Positions 27,212 through 38,125 are shown, counted from the first letter of the stretch. The stretch: DNA of 64,000 nt from Marinobacter sediminicola (GCF_031157525.1 NZ_JAVIXR010000005.1:170972-234971); one strand, 5' to 3'. A program made the numbers and translations. Notes: a model not told the origin generated them from the letters alone.

Positions 27212-29590
27212 ATGTCCGACAGCTATCTGCAGGCGCAGAAAGGCACATTGCAACGCCGGTGTGCGAGCCTGTTTGCGGGGCTTGCCCTGATGTCAGCAAC
27301 CGGAGTGTCTGCTGAGGCGCTTGCTCCGTCTGCGGCAGAGCTGGATTGGCGCCCAAAAAATCAGCTCCCGGATGCGGTCAGGAATTCATTGCCAACCTTT
27401 TGCTCAGGTGGGTATTTGCCATCGGGTGGCGACGAAAACGGTTCGGCCGTTTTTGGAGGTAGCGCGGATGAGGCTGAGGCCCTGCAAGCCAGCGGCCTGA
27501 ATGCCCGTTATGAAATTGACAGCGAGCTGTATCTGCAAGGCGATGTAAAGGTGCGCCAAGGCAACTTCCGGGTGACCGGTTCTGAGGCGCGGTACAGCCA
27601 GAGTGCCGGCCAGCTTACGATTGAAGGCCCCTTGGTGAGCCGTGGCGAAGGCTTTTTATTGACCGGCGAGCGCGCCGAATACAGCGTGGATTCCGGGCGA
27701 TTCGATATCAATACGGCGACCTTTCTGCTGCATGGTCCGGAAATGCGGGGCAGTGCCGGAAGCCTTTCCCGGGTGGATGATTCCCGGGTAGAAATTCACG
27801 ACGGCATGCTCACCACCTGTGGCCCGCAGAAAAACGACTGGGCGATTGTGGCCTCCGAAATCGAGCTGGATCAGACCGAAGGCTTTGGAACCGCCAAGCA
27901 CGTTCGCCTGGAGGTTCTGGATGTTCCGGTGTTTTATTGGCCCTACGCCAGCTTCCCCATTGATGACCGACGCAAAACGGGTTTTCTGTACCCGCAGTTT
28001 GGTTCCTCCAGCGCAGGTAGTGGTGCATACATTGCCACGCCTTATTACCTGAATCTGGCACCCCATTACGATGCTACGTTCACGCCGCAGTACATCCATG
28101 GCCGCGGGTTGTTCAATGAGGTGGAAGGCCGATACCTCAGTGGGCTTGGCGAGACTACCTTGCAGGTGGGATATATAGATAACGATTCGGCCTATGCAGA
28201 TGACAACCCTGACGAATCCGGCCAGCGCTGGGCGTTGGATGCGTCCACCCGGGCAGAGTTTGGGAGTGGCTGGAACGGCTATGGCGATTTTTCTGTGGTC
28301 AGTGATGAAGACTATCTGAGCGACCTGAACCGTAGTCTGGCAATAAATCAGGCCACGCACCTGCAGCGTATTGGAGGCGTGCGCTATCAGGGGCCAAACC
28401 AGTATTTTGATGTGTATCTCAATGATTATCAGACCGTCAGCGACCGAATTGCCCAAGCGGATAGGCCATACGCTCAGCTGCCGGATGTTGTGTATGCCGG
28501 AACCGCCAAAGCCGGCTTGTTTGAGGCCGGTCTGGAGAGCCAGTACACCTGGTTCTATCGCGACAACGATACGCTGACGGGGCTCGACAAAGCGAATGGT
28601 CAGCGCTTTCGTGCACGGCCAGAATTGGCATTACCAATGCGCGCCCTATGGGGTTATAGCCGCCCATCGGTGAGCCTGGACTACACCCGCTACGAGCTGG
28701 AAGATTATAGCGCCGGAACGGAAGGGTTCGACCGCACGGTGCCTGTGGTGGAGTGGGACAACGGCCTGTATTTTGATCGCCAGACTAATCTGTTTGATGT
28801 GCCCTACAACCAGACCCTTGAGCCCCGGCTGTATTACGCCTGGGCTGATGCAGAAGCAGATCAGAACTACATCCCGTCGTTTGATACCGCAGTGCAGACC
28901 TTTCGCTTTGAGCAACTGTTCCAGCCTGATCGTTTTGTGGGCGGCGACCGGGTAGGCGAAGCCAACCAGCTCACCGTGGCGTTGACCAGCCGGTTCAACG
29001 ATTTGCTTACCGGCGCGGAACGGGCTCGCTTCAGCATTGGTCAGGTTCAGTACTTCGAGGATCGTGAGGTGACGCTGTTTGGTGAAGGCGGAAGTGATCG
29101 CAGCCGTTCGCCGCTTGCCGGAGAGGTGGTGTTGAATCCTTTGCAGAACTTGCAAATCCGGTCTTCGGGGCTCTGGGATCCTGAAACCGGTGATACGGAA
29201 GAGGGTCGCAGCCAGCTGATCTTCCATTCGCAGGACTACCGGTATCTGGCGAGTGTTGGCCATACTTACAGCAAAGGGGAGCTGGACCAGTCTGATATTG
29301 CGGCGGTTCTCCCGGCAACAGACCGTGTTAGTCTGATCGGCCGCTGGGTGTACGATTCGGATCTCGATCGTACCGTCGGCTCTTTGGCAGGGATCGAGTA
29401 CAACAATTGCTGCTGGAGTGTTCAGGTGGTTCACCAGAATTACCTGACAGATGATCAGCAGCTGGACAGCCGTATACTGTTCCAGATTCAGCTAAAAGGC
29501 CTGGGTGGCAGTGGCGGGTCCTCTTCGTCGATCTCTGAAGCTATATATGGGTTCGATGAGCGCGAGCAGCGCCGTTTCGGAACCCGCTGA
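27212..29590 (+). CDS. lptD: LPS-assembly outer-membrane protein LptD
   Basis: Outer-membrane beta-barrel that inserts lipopolysaccharide into the outer leaflet with LptE. About 792 residues. A signal peptide (SLFAGLALMSATGVSAEA) is followed by an N-terminal jellyroll/OstA domain (residues about 85-240) with QGDVKVRQGNFRVTGSEARYS. The central part has DVPVFYWPYASFPIDDRRKTGFLYP, a strong family mark. Four cysteines (FCSGG, TTCGPQ and the NNCCW pair near the end) match the conserved disulfide set. ATG 27212 is chosen as start. A GTG at 27206 with AGGAA 10 nt upstream is an alternative. Confidence 0.96.
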   Translation: MSDSYLQAQKGTLQRRCASLFAGLALMSATGVSAEALAPSAAELDWRPKNQLPDAVRNSLPTFCSGGYLPSGGDENGSAVFGGSADEAEALQASGLNARYEIDSELYLQGDVKVRQGNFRVTGSEARYSQSAGQLTIEGPLVSRGEGFLLTGERAEYSVDSGRFDINTATFLLHGPEMRGSAGSLSRVDDSRVEIHDGMLTTCGPQKNDWAIVASEIELDQTEGFGTAKHVRLEVLDVPVFYWPYASFPIDDRRKTGFLYPQFGSSSAGSGAYIATPYYLNLAPHYDATFTPQYIHGRGLFNEVEGRYLSGLGETTLQVGYIDNDSAYADDNPDESGQRWALDASTRAEFGSGWNGYGDFSVVSDEDYLSDLNRSLAINQATHLQRIGGVRYQGPNQYFDVYLNDYQTVSDRIAQADRPYAQLPDVVYAGTAKAGLFEAGLESQYTWFYRDNDTLTGLDKANGQRFRARPELALPMRALWGYSRPSVSLDYTRYELEDYSAGTEGFDRTVPVVEWDNGLYFDRQTNLFDVPYNQTLEPRLYYAWADAEADQNYIPSFDTAVQTFRFEQLFQPDRFVGGDRVGEANQLTVALTSRFNDLLTGAERARFSIGQVQYFEDREVTLFGEGGSDRSRSPLAGEVVLNPLQNLQIRSSGLWDPETGDTEEGRSQLIFHSQDYRYLASVGHTYSKGELDQSDIAAVLPATDRVSLIGRWVYDSDLDRTVGSLAGIEYNNCCWSVQVVHQNYLTDDQQLDSRILFQIQLKGLGGSGGSSSSISEAIYGFDEREQRRFGTR

Positions 29591-29665
29591 TTCGTTTTGC
29601 CCTGACGGCAACTGTGCCATTCCGGTACCTTATCCGCAGGCTTATTTCTTCATTATGAGGTGATT

Positions 29666-31021
29666 ATGAAGGCGACGATTCGCCAAGGTTTTCAGACACT
29701 GCTGATGCTGTTGGCAGTGGCGCTGTCTTTTTCGGTTCAGGCTGAGCGTAAGCTGCTCGACCAAGTGGTTGCTATCGTGGATGACGATGTGGTTCTTCAA
29801 TCCGAGCTGGAGGCGCGAGTCAGCACCATTACCGGTCGTCTGGCGGCTCAAGGCACAGGCTTGCCTCCACGTCGCCTTCTTGAGGAACGGGTTCTTGAGC
29901 AGTTGATTACCGAGTCTGTTCAGTTGCAGATGGCCGATAAAATGGGCATGCGCATCAGTGATAACGAGCTGAACGAAACCCTGGCCAACATTGCCAAGAA
30001 TAACGGTATGAGCCTGACCGAGTTTGAGAACCAGCTGGCAGCGGAAGGCGTAAGTTACCGCCAGGCACGGGAACAGATTCGTCAGGAAATGCTCTCAGGT
30101 CGCGTTCAGCAACGGCAGGTTGGCAACCGTATTCGTGTAACAGACAGGGAGGTTGAGAACTATCTTCTGGCGCTGGAATCCGGCGGCGGGAACGACGCGG
30201 AATATCGACTGGCCTATATTTTTATCGAACTGGATAACCCCGCTGATGATGCCGCGGTAGATGCTACCCGCGAGAAAGCTGAAGCACTCCGCACTGCCAT
30301 AGTGAACGGTCGCGATTTCCGTGAAGTGGCCGTTGCGGAATCCGATGCCAGCAACGCTCTTGAAGGCGGAGATATGGGTTGGCGTGCCGAGCGCCAGTTA
30401 CCATCACTGGTTGCGCCGGTTGTGCCAGCGCTTGAAGTAGGCGTGCCCTCGGAGGTTCTCGAGAACAACAGCGGCTTCCATATGGTTATGGTGATGGACA
30501 AGCGCGGTGGTGCCCAGAAGCAGGTCATACAGCAGAACCTTGTGCGCCATATCCTGATTCGGCCTTCTGGAGCGGTAACGGATGCAGAGGCGGAAGCCAC
30601 TATTCGGGATCTCTTTCAGCAGCTGCAGGACGGTGCTGATTTCGCCGCGTTGGCAAAACAGTATTCAGACGACCCCGTGTCCGGTTCTGACGGCGGCAAT
30701 CTTGACTGGGTAAGCCCCGGGCAAATGGTGCCAGCCTTTGAGCAAGCCATGCAGGAAGCCGAAGTTGGTGAGTTCAAAGGGCCGTTCCGCTCGCAGTTTG
30801 GTTGGCACATCCTTTTGGTTGAAGAGCGTCGCCAGAAAGACATCAGTGTTGAAGTGAAAGAGGCGGAGGCGCGCCAGACTATCTATCGCCGCAAATTCGA
30901 CTCCGAGTTGCAAAACTGGCTCCGGGAAATCCGGGATGAAGCCTTTGTTGAGCTAAAAGGAGAGTATGCAACCGACACTACGGAAGAAGAGGCCGGTGAG
31001 TCTCAGGAAGCTGCGGAATAA
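29666..31021 (+). CDS. surA: Periplasmic chaperone/peptidyl-prolyl isomerase SurA
   Basis: Periplasmic chaperone that escorts outer-membrane proteins such as LptD. The 451-residue protein has a signal peptide ending SFSVQA, an N-terminal chaperone domain ([21 protein letters not shown]), and two parvulin domains. The first begins around [13 protein letters not shown] (about 170-280). The second runs from [18 protein letters not shown] to [12 protein letters not shown] (about 290-390). The start is ATG 29666 behind GAGGTG; a GTG two codons earlier is unlikely. It sits between lptD and pdxA, the conserved order of many gammaproteobacteria. The stop overlaps the pdxA start (TAATG). Confidence 0.96.
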   Translation: MKATIRQGFQTLLMLLAVALSFSVQAERKLLDQVVAIVDDDVVLQSELEARVSTITGRLAAQGTGLPPRRLLEERVLEQLITESVQLQMADKMGMRISDNELNETLANIAKNNGMSLTEFENQLAAEGVSYRQAREQIRQEMLSGRVQQRQVGNRIRVTDREVENYLLALESGGGNDAEYRLAYIFIELDNPADDAAVDATREKAEALRTAIVNGRDFREVAVAESDASNALEGGDMGWRAERQLPSLVAPVVPALEVGVPSEVLENNSGFHMVMVMDKRGGAQKQVIQQNLVRHILIRPSGAVTDAEAEATIRDLFQQLQDGADFAALAKQYSDDPVSGSDGGNLDWVSPGQMVPAFEQAMQEAEVGEFKGPFRSQFGWHILLVEERRQKDISVEVKEAEARQTIYRRKFDSELQNWLREIRDEAFVELKGEYATDTTEEEAGESQEAAE

Positions 31022-32046
31022 TGAGCGATGAGGTTGTACTGGCCCTCACGGCGGGTGAGCCTGCCGGCATAGGCCCCGAGCTATGCTTGCAACTGGCGGC
31101 AGCACCGTGTGATGCCGGTGTGGTGGTTGTCGCCAGCTTGCCACTGCTGGAGGCTCGGGCCCGGCTTCTGGGCCTCAACGTTGATCTGCATCCTTGGCAG
31201 CCCGGCATGGCACCAAAAAAAGATGCGGGTGAGCTTTCGGTGTTGCATGTTGAGGGTTGTGCATCGTTTCATGCGGGCAAACTGGATGTTGCCAACAGTC
31301 ACTATGTGCTGGAAACCCTCAAGATTGCCGCTAAGGGCTGCCTTGCAGGTGATTTTGATGGCATGGTTACTGCGCCCGTTCACAAAGGCATCATCAACGA
31401 AGCCGGAATTGCATTCAGTGGCCATACCGAATTCCTGCAGGAGCTCTGCGAGGTTGAGCGAGTGGTCATGATGCTCGCCACAGAAGAGCTGCGAGTGGCG
31501 TTGGTAACAACTCACTTACCCCTGAAGGACGTATCCGCCGCGGTTACGCCGGAACGGATTACTCAAGTCGCGACCATTCTGAATGCCGACCTGAAAAAGT
31601 TTTTCGGCATTGAGAAACCAAGAATTCTCGTTGCCGGCCTGAACCCCCACGCCGGGGAAGGCGGCCATCTTGGCCGGGAAGAAATTGACGTTATCGAACC
31701 AACGCTTGAGAAGCTTCGCTCTGAAGGCATGCAGCTGATCGGTCCGCTACCGGCAGATACACTGTTCACACCGCATTGGCTTGATGATGCCGATGCAGCT
31801 CTGGCTATGTACCACGATCAGGGCCTGCCTGTGCTCAAGTTTCAGGGTTTTGGGCGTGCTGTAAACATTACTCTGGGTTTGCCCATTGTGCGCACATCGG
31901 TGGATCACGGCACTGCTCTGGATCTTGCCGGTACAGGCAAGGCAGATTCCGGCAGTCTGTACACGGCTATCCGGGTGGGCGGGCAAATGGCTCGCTCCCT
32001 CAAATCTGCGAATCGCAAAGCCCCCAACAAAGAGACATCTGAGTGA
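31021..32046 (+). CDS. pdxA: 4-hydroxythreonine-4-phosphate dehydrogenase
   Basis: Cytoplasmic enzyme of pyridoxal 5'-phosphate synthesis that oxidises 4-phosphohydroxy-L-threonine. Length is 341 residues. Landmarks are the N-terminal [39 protein letters not shown] with a metal His, [26 protein letters not shown], and [16 protein letters not shown]. The ATG overlaps the surA stop by one base, and the stop overlaps the rsmA GTG by 4 nt, so lptD-surA-pdxA-rsmA-apaH appear to be one transcription unit. Confidence 0.97.
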   Translation: MSDEVVLALTAGEPAGIGPELCLQLAAAPCDAGVVVVASLPLLEARARLLGLNVDLHPWQPGMAPKKDAGELSVLHVEGCASFHAGKLDVANSHYVLETLKIAAKGCLAGDFDGMVTAPVHKGIINEAGIAFSGHTEFLQELCEVERVVMMLATEELRVALVTTHLPLKDVSAAVTPERITQVATILNADLKKFFGIEKPRILVAGLNPHAGEGGHLGREEIDVIEPTLEKLRSEGMQLIGPLPADTLFTPHWLDDADAALAMYHDQGLPVLKFQGFGRAVNITLGLPIVRTSVDHGTALDLAGTGKADSGSLYTAIRVGGQMARSLKSANRKAPNKETSE

Positions 32047-32906
32047 GTAAAAAAGCCGGACATCAGGCCAGAAAACGGTTTGGCCAGAACTTCCTTCACG
32101 ATCCGGGCGTCATTGAACGCATTGTTCGCGCCATTCACCCAAAGCCGGACGATGCCATTGTTGAAATTGGCCCCGGCCTCGGAGCGATCACCGAGGAAAT
32201 TCTGGCGGTTAATCCAAAACTGCAGGTTGTGGAGTTGGATCGTGACCTGATCCCTGTGCTGCGCACCAAGTTTTTCAACTACCCGGAATTCCGCATTCAC
32301 GAAGCTGACGCGCTCAAGTTCGATTTCAACCAGCTTGTGGATGAGAAGCCTCTGCGCATTATTGGCAACTTGCCCTACAACATCTCTACGCCGCTGATTT
32401 TCCATCTGCTGGCCCAGTCGGGTGTGGTGCAAGACATGCACTTCATGCTGCAGAAAGAAGTGGTGCAACGTATGGGCGCTGTACCCGGCGATAATAATTA
32501 TGGCCGGCTGGGGATCATGACCCAGTATTTCTGCAAGGTTCAGCCTTTGTTTGAAGTGGGCCCCGGTGCATTCCGCCCTGCGCCAAAAGTGGATTCCGCC
32601 ATTGTGCGGCTGGTTCCCCATAAGGAACTGCCGCATCCGGCCAAGGATCTCGTCACATTGCAGGCGGTGGTACGAACCGCATTTAATGCTCGCCGGAAAA
32701 CCTTGCGTAAGGCCTTGGCTGGCATGGTGACGGTAGAGCAGTTACAGGCTCTGGGTATCAATGATGGCCTTAGGCCCGAAAATCTCAGCCTGGCGGATTT
32801 TGTGAGCATTGCGGACTTACTGGTCACTGAAAAAGGCATTGATCCACCGGGTGTCCAGACCGGCGAAAATGATGCAGGAGACTTAAGCGGAGATAGCCAT
32901 GACTGA
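32043..32906 (+). CDS. rsmA: 16S rRNA dimethyladenosine transferase RsmA (KsgA)
   Basis: SAM-dependent enzyme that dimethylates two adjacent adenines in the 3' hairpin of 16S rRNA. It begins with GTG in a GTGA overlap with pdxA. Family marks are [16 protein letters not shown] at the N-terminus, the SAM loop [19 protein letters not shown], and the catalytic [15 protein letters not shown]. The 287-residue length is slightly above the E. coli protein because of an acidic C-terminal tail. It overlaps apaH by 8 nt, as in many gammaproteobacteria. Confidence 0.97.
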   Translation: MSKKAGHQARKRFGQNFLHDPGVIERIVRAIHPKPDDAIVEIGPGLGAITEEILAVNPKLQVVELDRDLIPVLRTKFFNYPEFRIHEADALKFDFNQLVDEKPLRIIGNLPYNISTPLIFHLLAQSGVVQDMHFMLQKEVVQRMGAVPGDNNYGRLGIMTQYFCKVQPLFEVGPGAFRPAPKVDSAIVRLVPHKELPHPAKDLVTLQAVVRTAFNARRKTLRKALAGMVTVEQLQALGINDGLRPENLSLADFVSIADLLVTEKGIDPPGVQTGENDAGDLSGDSHD

Positions 32907-33699
32907 TTACGCCATAGGCGATATTCAGGGCTGTTATGACCGTTTGCAGGACGTCTTGGCGAAGGTGGATTTTTCGCCTTCCCGTGATCGCCTATGGGTG
33001 GCAGGTGATCTGATTAATCGTGGCCCTTCCTCACTTAAAACGCTTCGTTACATCGAAAGCCTGGGCGATTCTGCAGTGGTGGTTCTCGGCAATCACGACC
33101 TGCACCTATTGGCTTTGGCCCTTGGTGGCCATGAGCCAAAGCGCAAGGATACGCTCAAGGGAATCCTGAAGGCACCCGATCGCGATAAGCTCTTGGGCTG
33201 GCTGCGACAGCAGCACCTGTGTGTGCATGACCCTGAACGTAACCTCATTATGGCCCATGCGGGAGTGCCCCACATCTGGAGCATTCAGCAGGCCCTGACC
33301 AGCGCACGGGAAGTGGAAGAGGTGATTCGCGGGGAGCAGGCCGGGGAATACTTTGCGCTGATGTACGGAAACCAGCCGGAAGGCTGGAATGAAGACCTGA
33401 CAGGCATGGATCGCTGGCGGGTGATCACCAACTATTTCACCCGAATGCGTTTTATTGCCCAGGATGGCAGACTTGAGCTCACCGCTAAAGAGTCTGTTGG
33501 CAGCGCGCCCGAGGGCTATGCCCCCTGGTTTGAATTCCCCCGCACGGATGACTTGCGCGTGATTTTCGGCCACTGGGCTGCGATTGAAGGTGAAACAGGC
33601 AAAGACCGCTTTATAGGTCTGGATACTGGCTGCGTTTGGGGCGGAGCGCTCACCATGATGAACCTGGATACTGGAGAGAAAATCCACTGTGATTGCTGA
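32899..33699 (+). CDS. apaH: Symmetrical bis(5'-nucleosyl)-tetraphosphatase
   Basis: Metallophosphatase that splits Ap4A to two ADP and also decaps Np4-capped RNA in E. coli. Motifs are [45 protein letters not shown], and [12 protein letters not shown] late FGHWAAIEG and [13 protein letters not shown] finish the metal site. The protein has 266 residues. It is coupled to rsmA upstream and overlaps the DUF423 gene by 11 nt downstream. Confidence 0.96.
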   Translation: MTDYAIGDIQGCYDRLQDVLAKVDFSPSRDRLWVAGDLINRGPSSLKTLRYIESLGDSAVVVLGNHDLHLLALALGGHEPKRKDTLKGILKAPDRDKLLGWLRQQHLCVHDPERNLIMAHAGVPHIWSIQQALTSAREVEEVIRGEQAGEYFALMYGNQPEGWNEDLTGMDRWRVITNYFTRMRFIAQDGRLELTAKESVGSAPEGYAPWFEFPRTDDLRVIFGHWAAIEGETGKDRFIGLDTGCVWGGALTMMNLDTGEKIHCDC

Positions 33700-34117
33700 A
33701 TCGGCAAAGCCATATACCTCTGGCCTTATGCGTCTGCCTATTATGATCGGAGCCTTCTTTGCGCTCACGGCTGTGATGGCCGGGGCGTTTGGTGCGCATG
33801 GCCTGCGTAACCTGGCGAGCGAGCGCAGCCTGGATGTTTTCCAGACGGCGGTTACCTACCAGATGTATCACGCCATCGCGTTGGTGTTGGTTGCTTTGCT
33901 GACAGGCTTTGGGCTTTCACGGCGGTTGCTCGGGCTGGCCGCAGGCTTTTTTGTGGCGGGCATTCTGTTGTTCAGCGGCAGCTTGTATACACTGGTGCTG
34001 ACTGACATACGCTGGGTTGGCCCGGTTACGCCTATGGGCGGTGTCTGTTTTATGATCGGCTGGATATTGTTGCTGACCGCTGGCGTGGGCCAGCAAACGA
34101 ATCAAGAGAGAGGTTAG
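33689..34117 (+). CDS. DUF423 family membrane protein
   Basis: Small inner-membrane protein, 142 residues, with four hydrophobic helices. It carries the DUF423 start LMRLPIMIGAFFALTAVMAGAFGAHGLR and the PVTPMGGVCFMIGWILL helix. The GTG start at 33689 overlaps apaH by 11 nt; an ATG at 33728 would remove 13 residues and could be the true start. The family has no firm function. Confidence 0.85.
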   Translation: MIAESAKPYTSGLMRLPIMIGAFFALTAVMAGAFGAHGLRNLASERSLDVFQTAVTYQMYHAIALVLVALLTGFGLSRRLLGLAAGFFVAGILLFSGSLYTLVLTDIRWVGPVTPMGGVCFMIGWILLLTAGVGQQTNQERG

Positions 34118-34124
34118 GAGCGTT

Positions 34125-34325
34125 ATGCAGGTTCAGGTAAATGGCGAAGCCAAGGTACTCACAAAAGGTGCCACCGTTTCATCATTGTTAGAAGAAATGG
34201 CACTGACTGGCAAACGGCTGGCAGTGGAAGTAAATGAGGACATAGTGCCTCGCAGCCAGCACGTCGAGTTTACCCTTAACGACGGAGATCGCGTTGAGGT
34301 GGTACACGCCATCGGGGGCGGCTAA
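34125..34325 (+). CDS. thiS: Sulfur carrier protein ThiS
   Basis: Ubiquitin-fold sulfur carrier of 66 residues for thiazole synthesis. The C-terminus HAIGGG ends in the Gly-Gly that is adenylated and thiocarboxylated. The N-terminal QVQVNGEAKVL and central strand match ThiS. It is followed by thiG after 85 nt. No thiF, thiH or TPP riboswitch is visible in the window. Confidence 0.93.
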   Translation: MQVQVNGEAKVLTKGATVSSLLEEMALTGKRLAVEVNEDIVPRSQHVEFTLNDGDRVEVVHAIGGG

Positions 34326-34410
34326 TCCCCATCTGGCTGGGCTGGAAGCCTGGCTGTGATATGCATTCTCATAAGATTACATCCTTACGTTTTACCAACC
34401 CGGAAACACT

Positions 34411-35220
34411 ATGACCGACACACCAGAAATCCTCCTGCCCGAAGATAAACCGCTTGAAATTGCTGGTCGCATTTACCAGTCGCGATTGCTGGTTGGCACC
34501 GGGAAATACCGCGACCTGGCGGAAACAGGCCGTGCTATTGAAGCGAGTGGTGCTGAAATTGTAACCGTGGCGGTTCGCCGTACGAACCTGGGCCAGAATC
34601 CGGATGAGCCCAATCTTCTGGATGTGATTTCCCCGGACAGCTTCACCATCCTGCCCAACACGGCCGGTTGTTATACCGCCAAAGACGCAGTGCGTACCTG
34701 CAAACTGGCACGGGAACTTCTCGACGGTCGCGATCTGGTCAAACTGGAAGTGCTGGGTGAGCACAAAACCCTGTACCCGAACATGCCGGAAACCTTGGCG
34801 GCCGCGGAAGCGCTGATTAAAGACGGCTTCAAAGTGATGGTTTACTGCTCAGACGACCCATTGCTGGCCACGATTCTTGAGGAAATGGGCTGTATTGCCG
34901 TAATGCCTCTGGGCGCACCTATTGGCTCCGGGTTGGGCATTCAGAACCGTTACAACATCCGGTTGATTGTCGAAAATGCCAAGGTTCCGGTGTTAGTAGA
35001 TGCGGGTGTAGGTACAGCCTCCGACGCTACTATTGCCATGGAGTTGGGTTGCGACGGTGTTCTGATGAACACTGCCATTGCTCAAGCCAGAAACCCGATC
35101 AAGATGGCCAATGCCATGCGCCTGGCGATTGACGCTGGCCGAGAAGCTTATCTGGCAGGCCGGATGCCCAAAAAGCTCTACGCAAGTGCATCCTCGCCCC
35201 TTGATGGCACTTTCTTTTAA
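34411..35220 (+). CDS. thiG: Thiazole synthase
   Basis: Condenses deoxyxylulose phosphate, dehydroglycine and ThiS thiocarboxylate to the thiazole of thiamine. The protein has 269 residues, slightly extended at the N-terminus. Characteristic parts are [43 protein letters not shown] with the imine-forming lysine, VMVYCSDDP, and [29 protein letters not shown]. It stands 3' of thiS and upstream of slmA. Confidence 0.97.
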   Translation: MTDTPEILLPEDKPLEIAGRIYQSRLLVGTGKYRDLAETGRAIEASGAEIVTVAVRRTNLGQNPDEPNLLDVISPDSFTILPNTAGCYTAKDAVRTCKLARELLDGRDLVKLEVLGEHKTLYPNMPETLAAAEALIKDGFKVMVYCSDDPLLATILEEMGCIAVMPLGAPIGSGLGIQNRYNIRLIVENAKVPVLVDAGVGTASDATIAMELGCDGVLMNTAIAQARNPIKMANAMRLAIDAGREAYLAGRMPKKLYASASSPLDGTFF

Positions 35221-35248
35221 TTTCTATTCTGATTAAGAGCGCTGCAGT

Positions 35249-35845
35249 ATGGCCATAAGCGATCAGAAGCCCAGTCGCCGGGAGGCAATCCTCCACGCCC
35301 TTTTGGAGCTCCTGGAAAAGGACCCCGGAGCCAGAATCACCACGTCTGTTCTCGCTAAATCCGTTGGTGTGACTGAGGCGGCGTTGTACCGCCATTTTCC
35401 CAGTAAGCGGAAGATGTTTGAAGCGCTTCTGGAGTTTGCGGAAGATGCGGTGTTTTCCCGCTGTCAGGTAATCCTGCAGGAGCAGGACGATGTGCGCGTG
35501 CGATTGCAGCAGTTGGCGCATCTGGTTTTGGTGTTTGCCGAACGTAATCCGGGTTTGTGTTGTGTTCTCACGGGCGATGCGCTGATCGGCGAAAACGAGG
35601 CATTGCGCAAGCGTGCTTCCCAGTTTTTCGAGCGCCTGGAAACCCAGGTACGGCAAACCCTGAAAGAAGGCGAGATTCGTCAGGGCTTGCGGCCACGCAC
35701 CAGTGCTACCCGGGGTGCGGACTTTGTTCTGGTGTTCATGGAGGGCCGCATTCAGCGATTTGTACGCTCATCGTTCTCCCGATTGCCCACAGCTGATTTT
35801 GACGAAAGTTGGGACTTGGTTGCTGAGGCTATTTGGCCTGAATAA
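35249..35845 (+). CDS. slmA: Nucleoid occlusion factor SlmA (TetR family)
   Basis: DNA-binding protein that blocks FtsZ ring assembly over the nucleoid. The 198 residues start with an HTH: SRREAILHALLELLEKDPGARITTSVLAKSVGVTEAALYRHFPSKRKMFEAL. The helical C-terminal domain includes VLVFAERNPGLCCVLTGDALIGEN, typical of SlmA and not of drug-sensing TetR proteins. The 28-nt gap to thiG permits co-transcription. Convergent with the inositol-phosphatase-family gene, 3 nt away. Confidence 0.9.
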   Translation: MAISDQKPSRREAILHALLELLEKDPGARITTSVLAKSVGVTEAALYRHFPSKRKMFEALLEFAEDAVFSRCQVILQEQDDVRVRLQQLAHLVLVFAERNPGLCCVLTGDALIGENEALRKRASQFFERLETQVRQTLKEGEIRQGLRPRTSATRGADFVLVFMEGRIQRFVRSSFSRLPTADFDESWDLVAEAIWPE

Positions 35846-35848
35846 GCC

Positions 35849-36673
35849 TCATTCGTAGCCAGAAGCAGAGCGAAGAATCTGGCGTATGGGCTCCCAGATA
35901 GCAGGCGCCGATATCAGAATGTCGCGCCCCCAAAGGTCGGCCGGATAACCGTCGGGCACTTCGCTGAAGTGGCCGGCTGTGGCGCCGGCTTCCAGTGCAA
36001 TCAGGCGTGCGGCGGCAAAATCCCAGGGGCTGACGTTTTCGTAGTAGATATCCAATCGGCCGCAGGCTACCCAGCAGATGTCCAGGGCAGCCGAACCAAT
36101 GCGGCGCAGGTCGCGGCACTCATGGATCATCGCGTTCAGACGGTTAACCAGAGGAGCCAGGTTGTCTTTGGTGTAAGGAAAACCCGTTGCAAACAGAGAA
36201 TCCCGTGGAACCGTCGCACCGCTGTGGGAAATCGGATTACTGTTGAGCGTGGCACCGTCGCCGCGGGTTGCGCGGAAGGTTTCGCCGGGGAAAGGTGCAT
36301 GTACCACGCCGGCCTGCACGCGGCCGTTTTCTGCGTAGGCAATGGACACAGCAACCTGCGGATGTCCGTAGGCGTAGTTTACGGTGCCATCAATCGGGTC
36401 AACAATCCAAAGAGGTGTTTCGAGGTTCTCGGCCTGGCTGAGGTCCGGAGTGTTTTCCTCTGACAGAATTCGATGATCCGGGAAGCGTTTCTGAATGGCG
36501 CTGGTGATGAACTCATCGGCCATGATGTCGGCGTGGGTCACTAACTCAGCCTGGTATTTGTATTCAGTACGGAGGGTGTTGTTGTCACGCTCCCGACGAA
36601 TCAGCTCTCCGGCTTCAATAGCCAGATCTTCTGCGAAATCGGTAATGTCCCGCAGGGAAACAGAATCAGACAT
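35849..36673 (-). CDS. Inositol monophosphatase family protein
   Basis: Mg-dependent, Li-sensitive phosphatase fold of 274 residues. The motif VDPIDGTVNYAYGHPQ carries the metal aspartates, ILSEENTP the metal Glu, and WDFAAARLIALEAGA the second motif (WD). It is not identical in pattern to SuhB, whose loop reads DPLDGT.NF, so a specific name is not given. It may act on inositol-1-phosphate, histidinol phosphate or 3'-phosphoadenosine compounds. The 5' end is 57 nt from the aminotransferase stop on the same strand. Confidence 0.88.
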   Translation of the reverse strand: MSDSVSLRDITDFAEDLAIEAGELIRRERDNNTLRTEYKYQAELVTHADIMADEFITSAIQKRFPDHRILSEENTPDLSQAENLETPLWIVDPIDGTVNYAYGHPQVAVSIAYAENGRVQAGVVHAPFPGETFRATRGDGATLNSNPISHSGATVPRDSLFATGFPYTKDNLAPLVNRLNAMIHECRDLRRIGSAALDICWVACGRLDIYYENVSPWDFAAARLIALEAGATAGHFSEVPDGYPADLWGRDILISAPAIWEPIRQILRSASGYE

Positions 36674-36729
36674 GGCGCCCCCTTTAAAACTTCTCTGAAG
36701 AGTGAGGGCGCCAGTCTACCACGGCTTGA

Positions 36730-38025
36730 TCAGAGGCTGTTCAGCCAGGCTTCCATCTTGTCCATAGCCTTCACCAGGCGAGGGCAGGCTTTCTCGATGA
36801 AGTCATCCCCCAACTCTTGATCGGCCTGATCCTCACCGGCCAACTGCAGGGCACCAGCACCGTCAAAGTCGACGAACGCCAGGCGCGCGCCCAAGTGATC
36901 GGGAGCAAACCCGAAGTCACTGGCTGGCAGAATGGCCACGCCGGTGCTCTCCAGCAAAGACTGGCAAAACGCCTGGCTGGTTTTGATGTCTTTTCTTGCA
37001 AGCTCGTCCCGGAAGTTGGAGAAATCCGGGAACACATAGAATGCACCTTCGGGCTTTTGCACAACCGCGCCCATGGCGCTCAGACGGGTGTGTATGTACT
37101 CACCCACCACTTTCAGCACGCGGCGGGACTGTTTGAGGTATTCCTCAATATCATCGCCACCGTCAAACGCGGTAATCGCAGCATATTGAGTGGGCGCGCT
37201 GGTGGACGTGTAGGTTTCGCTGGCGATGATGGCCATGGCGTCCTGCAGGGCGCGCAGCTCCTTCGGGAAGATGAAGGTGCCCAGTCGCCAGCCTCCGGCG
37301 CCCGCCCACTTGCTCAGACCAGTGCTGATAATGGTGCCCTCCGGGTAGTAGCGGGCGATGGATTTGTGCTTTCCTTCGAAGTGCACTTCGCCGTAGATCT
37401 CGTCGGAGAGGAGGATGAGCCGGTATTTTCTGGCCACATTGGCAATGGCCAGCAACTGGTCGTCTGTGTAGGTACACCCGGTTGGGTTGGACGGGTAGTT
37501 GAGAATCAGAATACGCGGGCGCGAAGCGTCGTCCCGGCAAATGATGTCCAACTCTTCAGCGGTGAGCTGCCAGTTGTTTTCTGCATGGGTCGGTAGCCAG
37601 TGTACTGAACGGCCGATGATGCGTGCCTGGGGTGCGTAGGAAACCCAGCTCGGGCGTGGGATGAGCAGGTCGCCGTAGTAGGCCAGTTGCAATATGAACA
37701 ACAGCTCCTTGGAGCCTGGGCCGATCAATACGTCTTCCCAGGTACATCGCATGCGCTCGCTGCGGTTGATATATCCGGCAATGGATTCACGCAGGCTTTT
37801 CAAGCCCTTGACCGGCAAGTAGTCCTTTTCGTGGGCGTGCTCTTTCAGCGCATCCACTACGCGCTGGGGGACTGGAAAGGGGGATTGCCCGAGCCCGAGC
37901 TTGATGATGTCCTTGCCTTCGGATTTGAGCTGGTTGCTTAGCTCGTTGATCCGAAGCGTGGCGGAAGGCTGTATGCCTCGAACGTTCAGGTTAATCGCAA
38001 AGCGCTGGTCGTTATGGATGTCCAT
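36730..38025 (-). CDS. PLP-dependent class I/II aminotransferase
   Basis: Cytoplasmic fold-type I aminotransferase, 431 residues. The cofactor lysine lies in STGLSKWAGAGGWRLG, the Asn-Pro stretch is LNYPSNPTGCTYTD, and the PLP phenol contact is LLSDEIYGEVHF. The N-terminal IIKLGLGQSPFPVPQRVVDAL resembles aspartate/aromatic type I enzymes. Substrate cannot be read from the sequence. A distinct C-terminal extension with an acidic GEDQADQELGD stretch is present. It stands alone, upstream of the phosphatase-family gene. Confidence 0.9.
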   Translation of the reverse strand: MDIHNDQRFAINLNVRGIQPSATLRINELSNQLKSEGKDIIKLGLGQSPFPVPQRVVDALKEHAHEKDYLPVKGLKSLRESIAGYINRSERMRCTWEDVLIGPGSKELLFILQLAYYGDLLIPRPSWVSYAPQARIIGRSVHWLPTHAENNWQLTAEELDIICRDDASRPRILILNYPSNPTGCTYTDDQLLAIANVARKYRLILLSDEIYGEVHFEGKHKSIARYYPEGTIISTGLSKWAGAGGWRLGTFIFPKELRALQDAMAIIASETYTSTSAPTQYAAITAFDGGDDIEEYLKQSRRVLKVVGEYIHTRLSAMGAVVQKPEGAFYVFPDFSNFRDELARKDIKTSQAFCQSLLESTGVAILPASDFGFAPDHLGARLAFVDFDGAGALQLAGEDQADQELGDDFIEKACPRLVKAMDKMEAWLNSL

Positions 38026-38125
38026 TGTCTCAGTCTGTTGGTTGGGAGTGGCCCCGACAGTATAGGAAACCCAAACATATCTGTGGGTGCTATAAGGATA
38101 GGTGATTGCCGAAGCATAGCGTCAC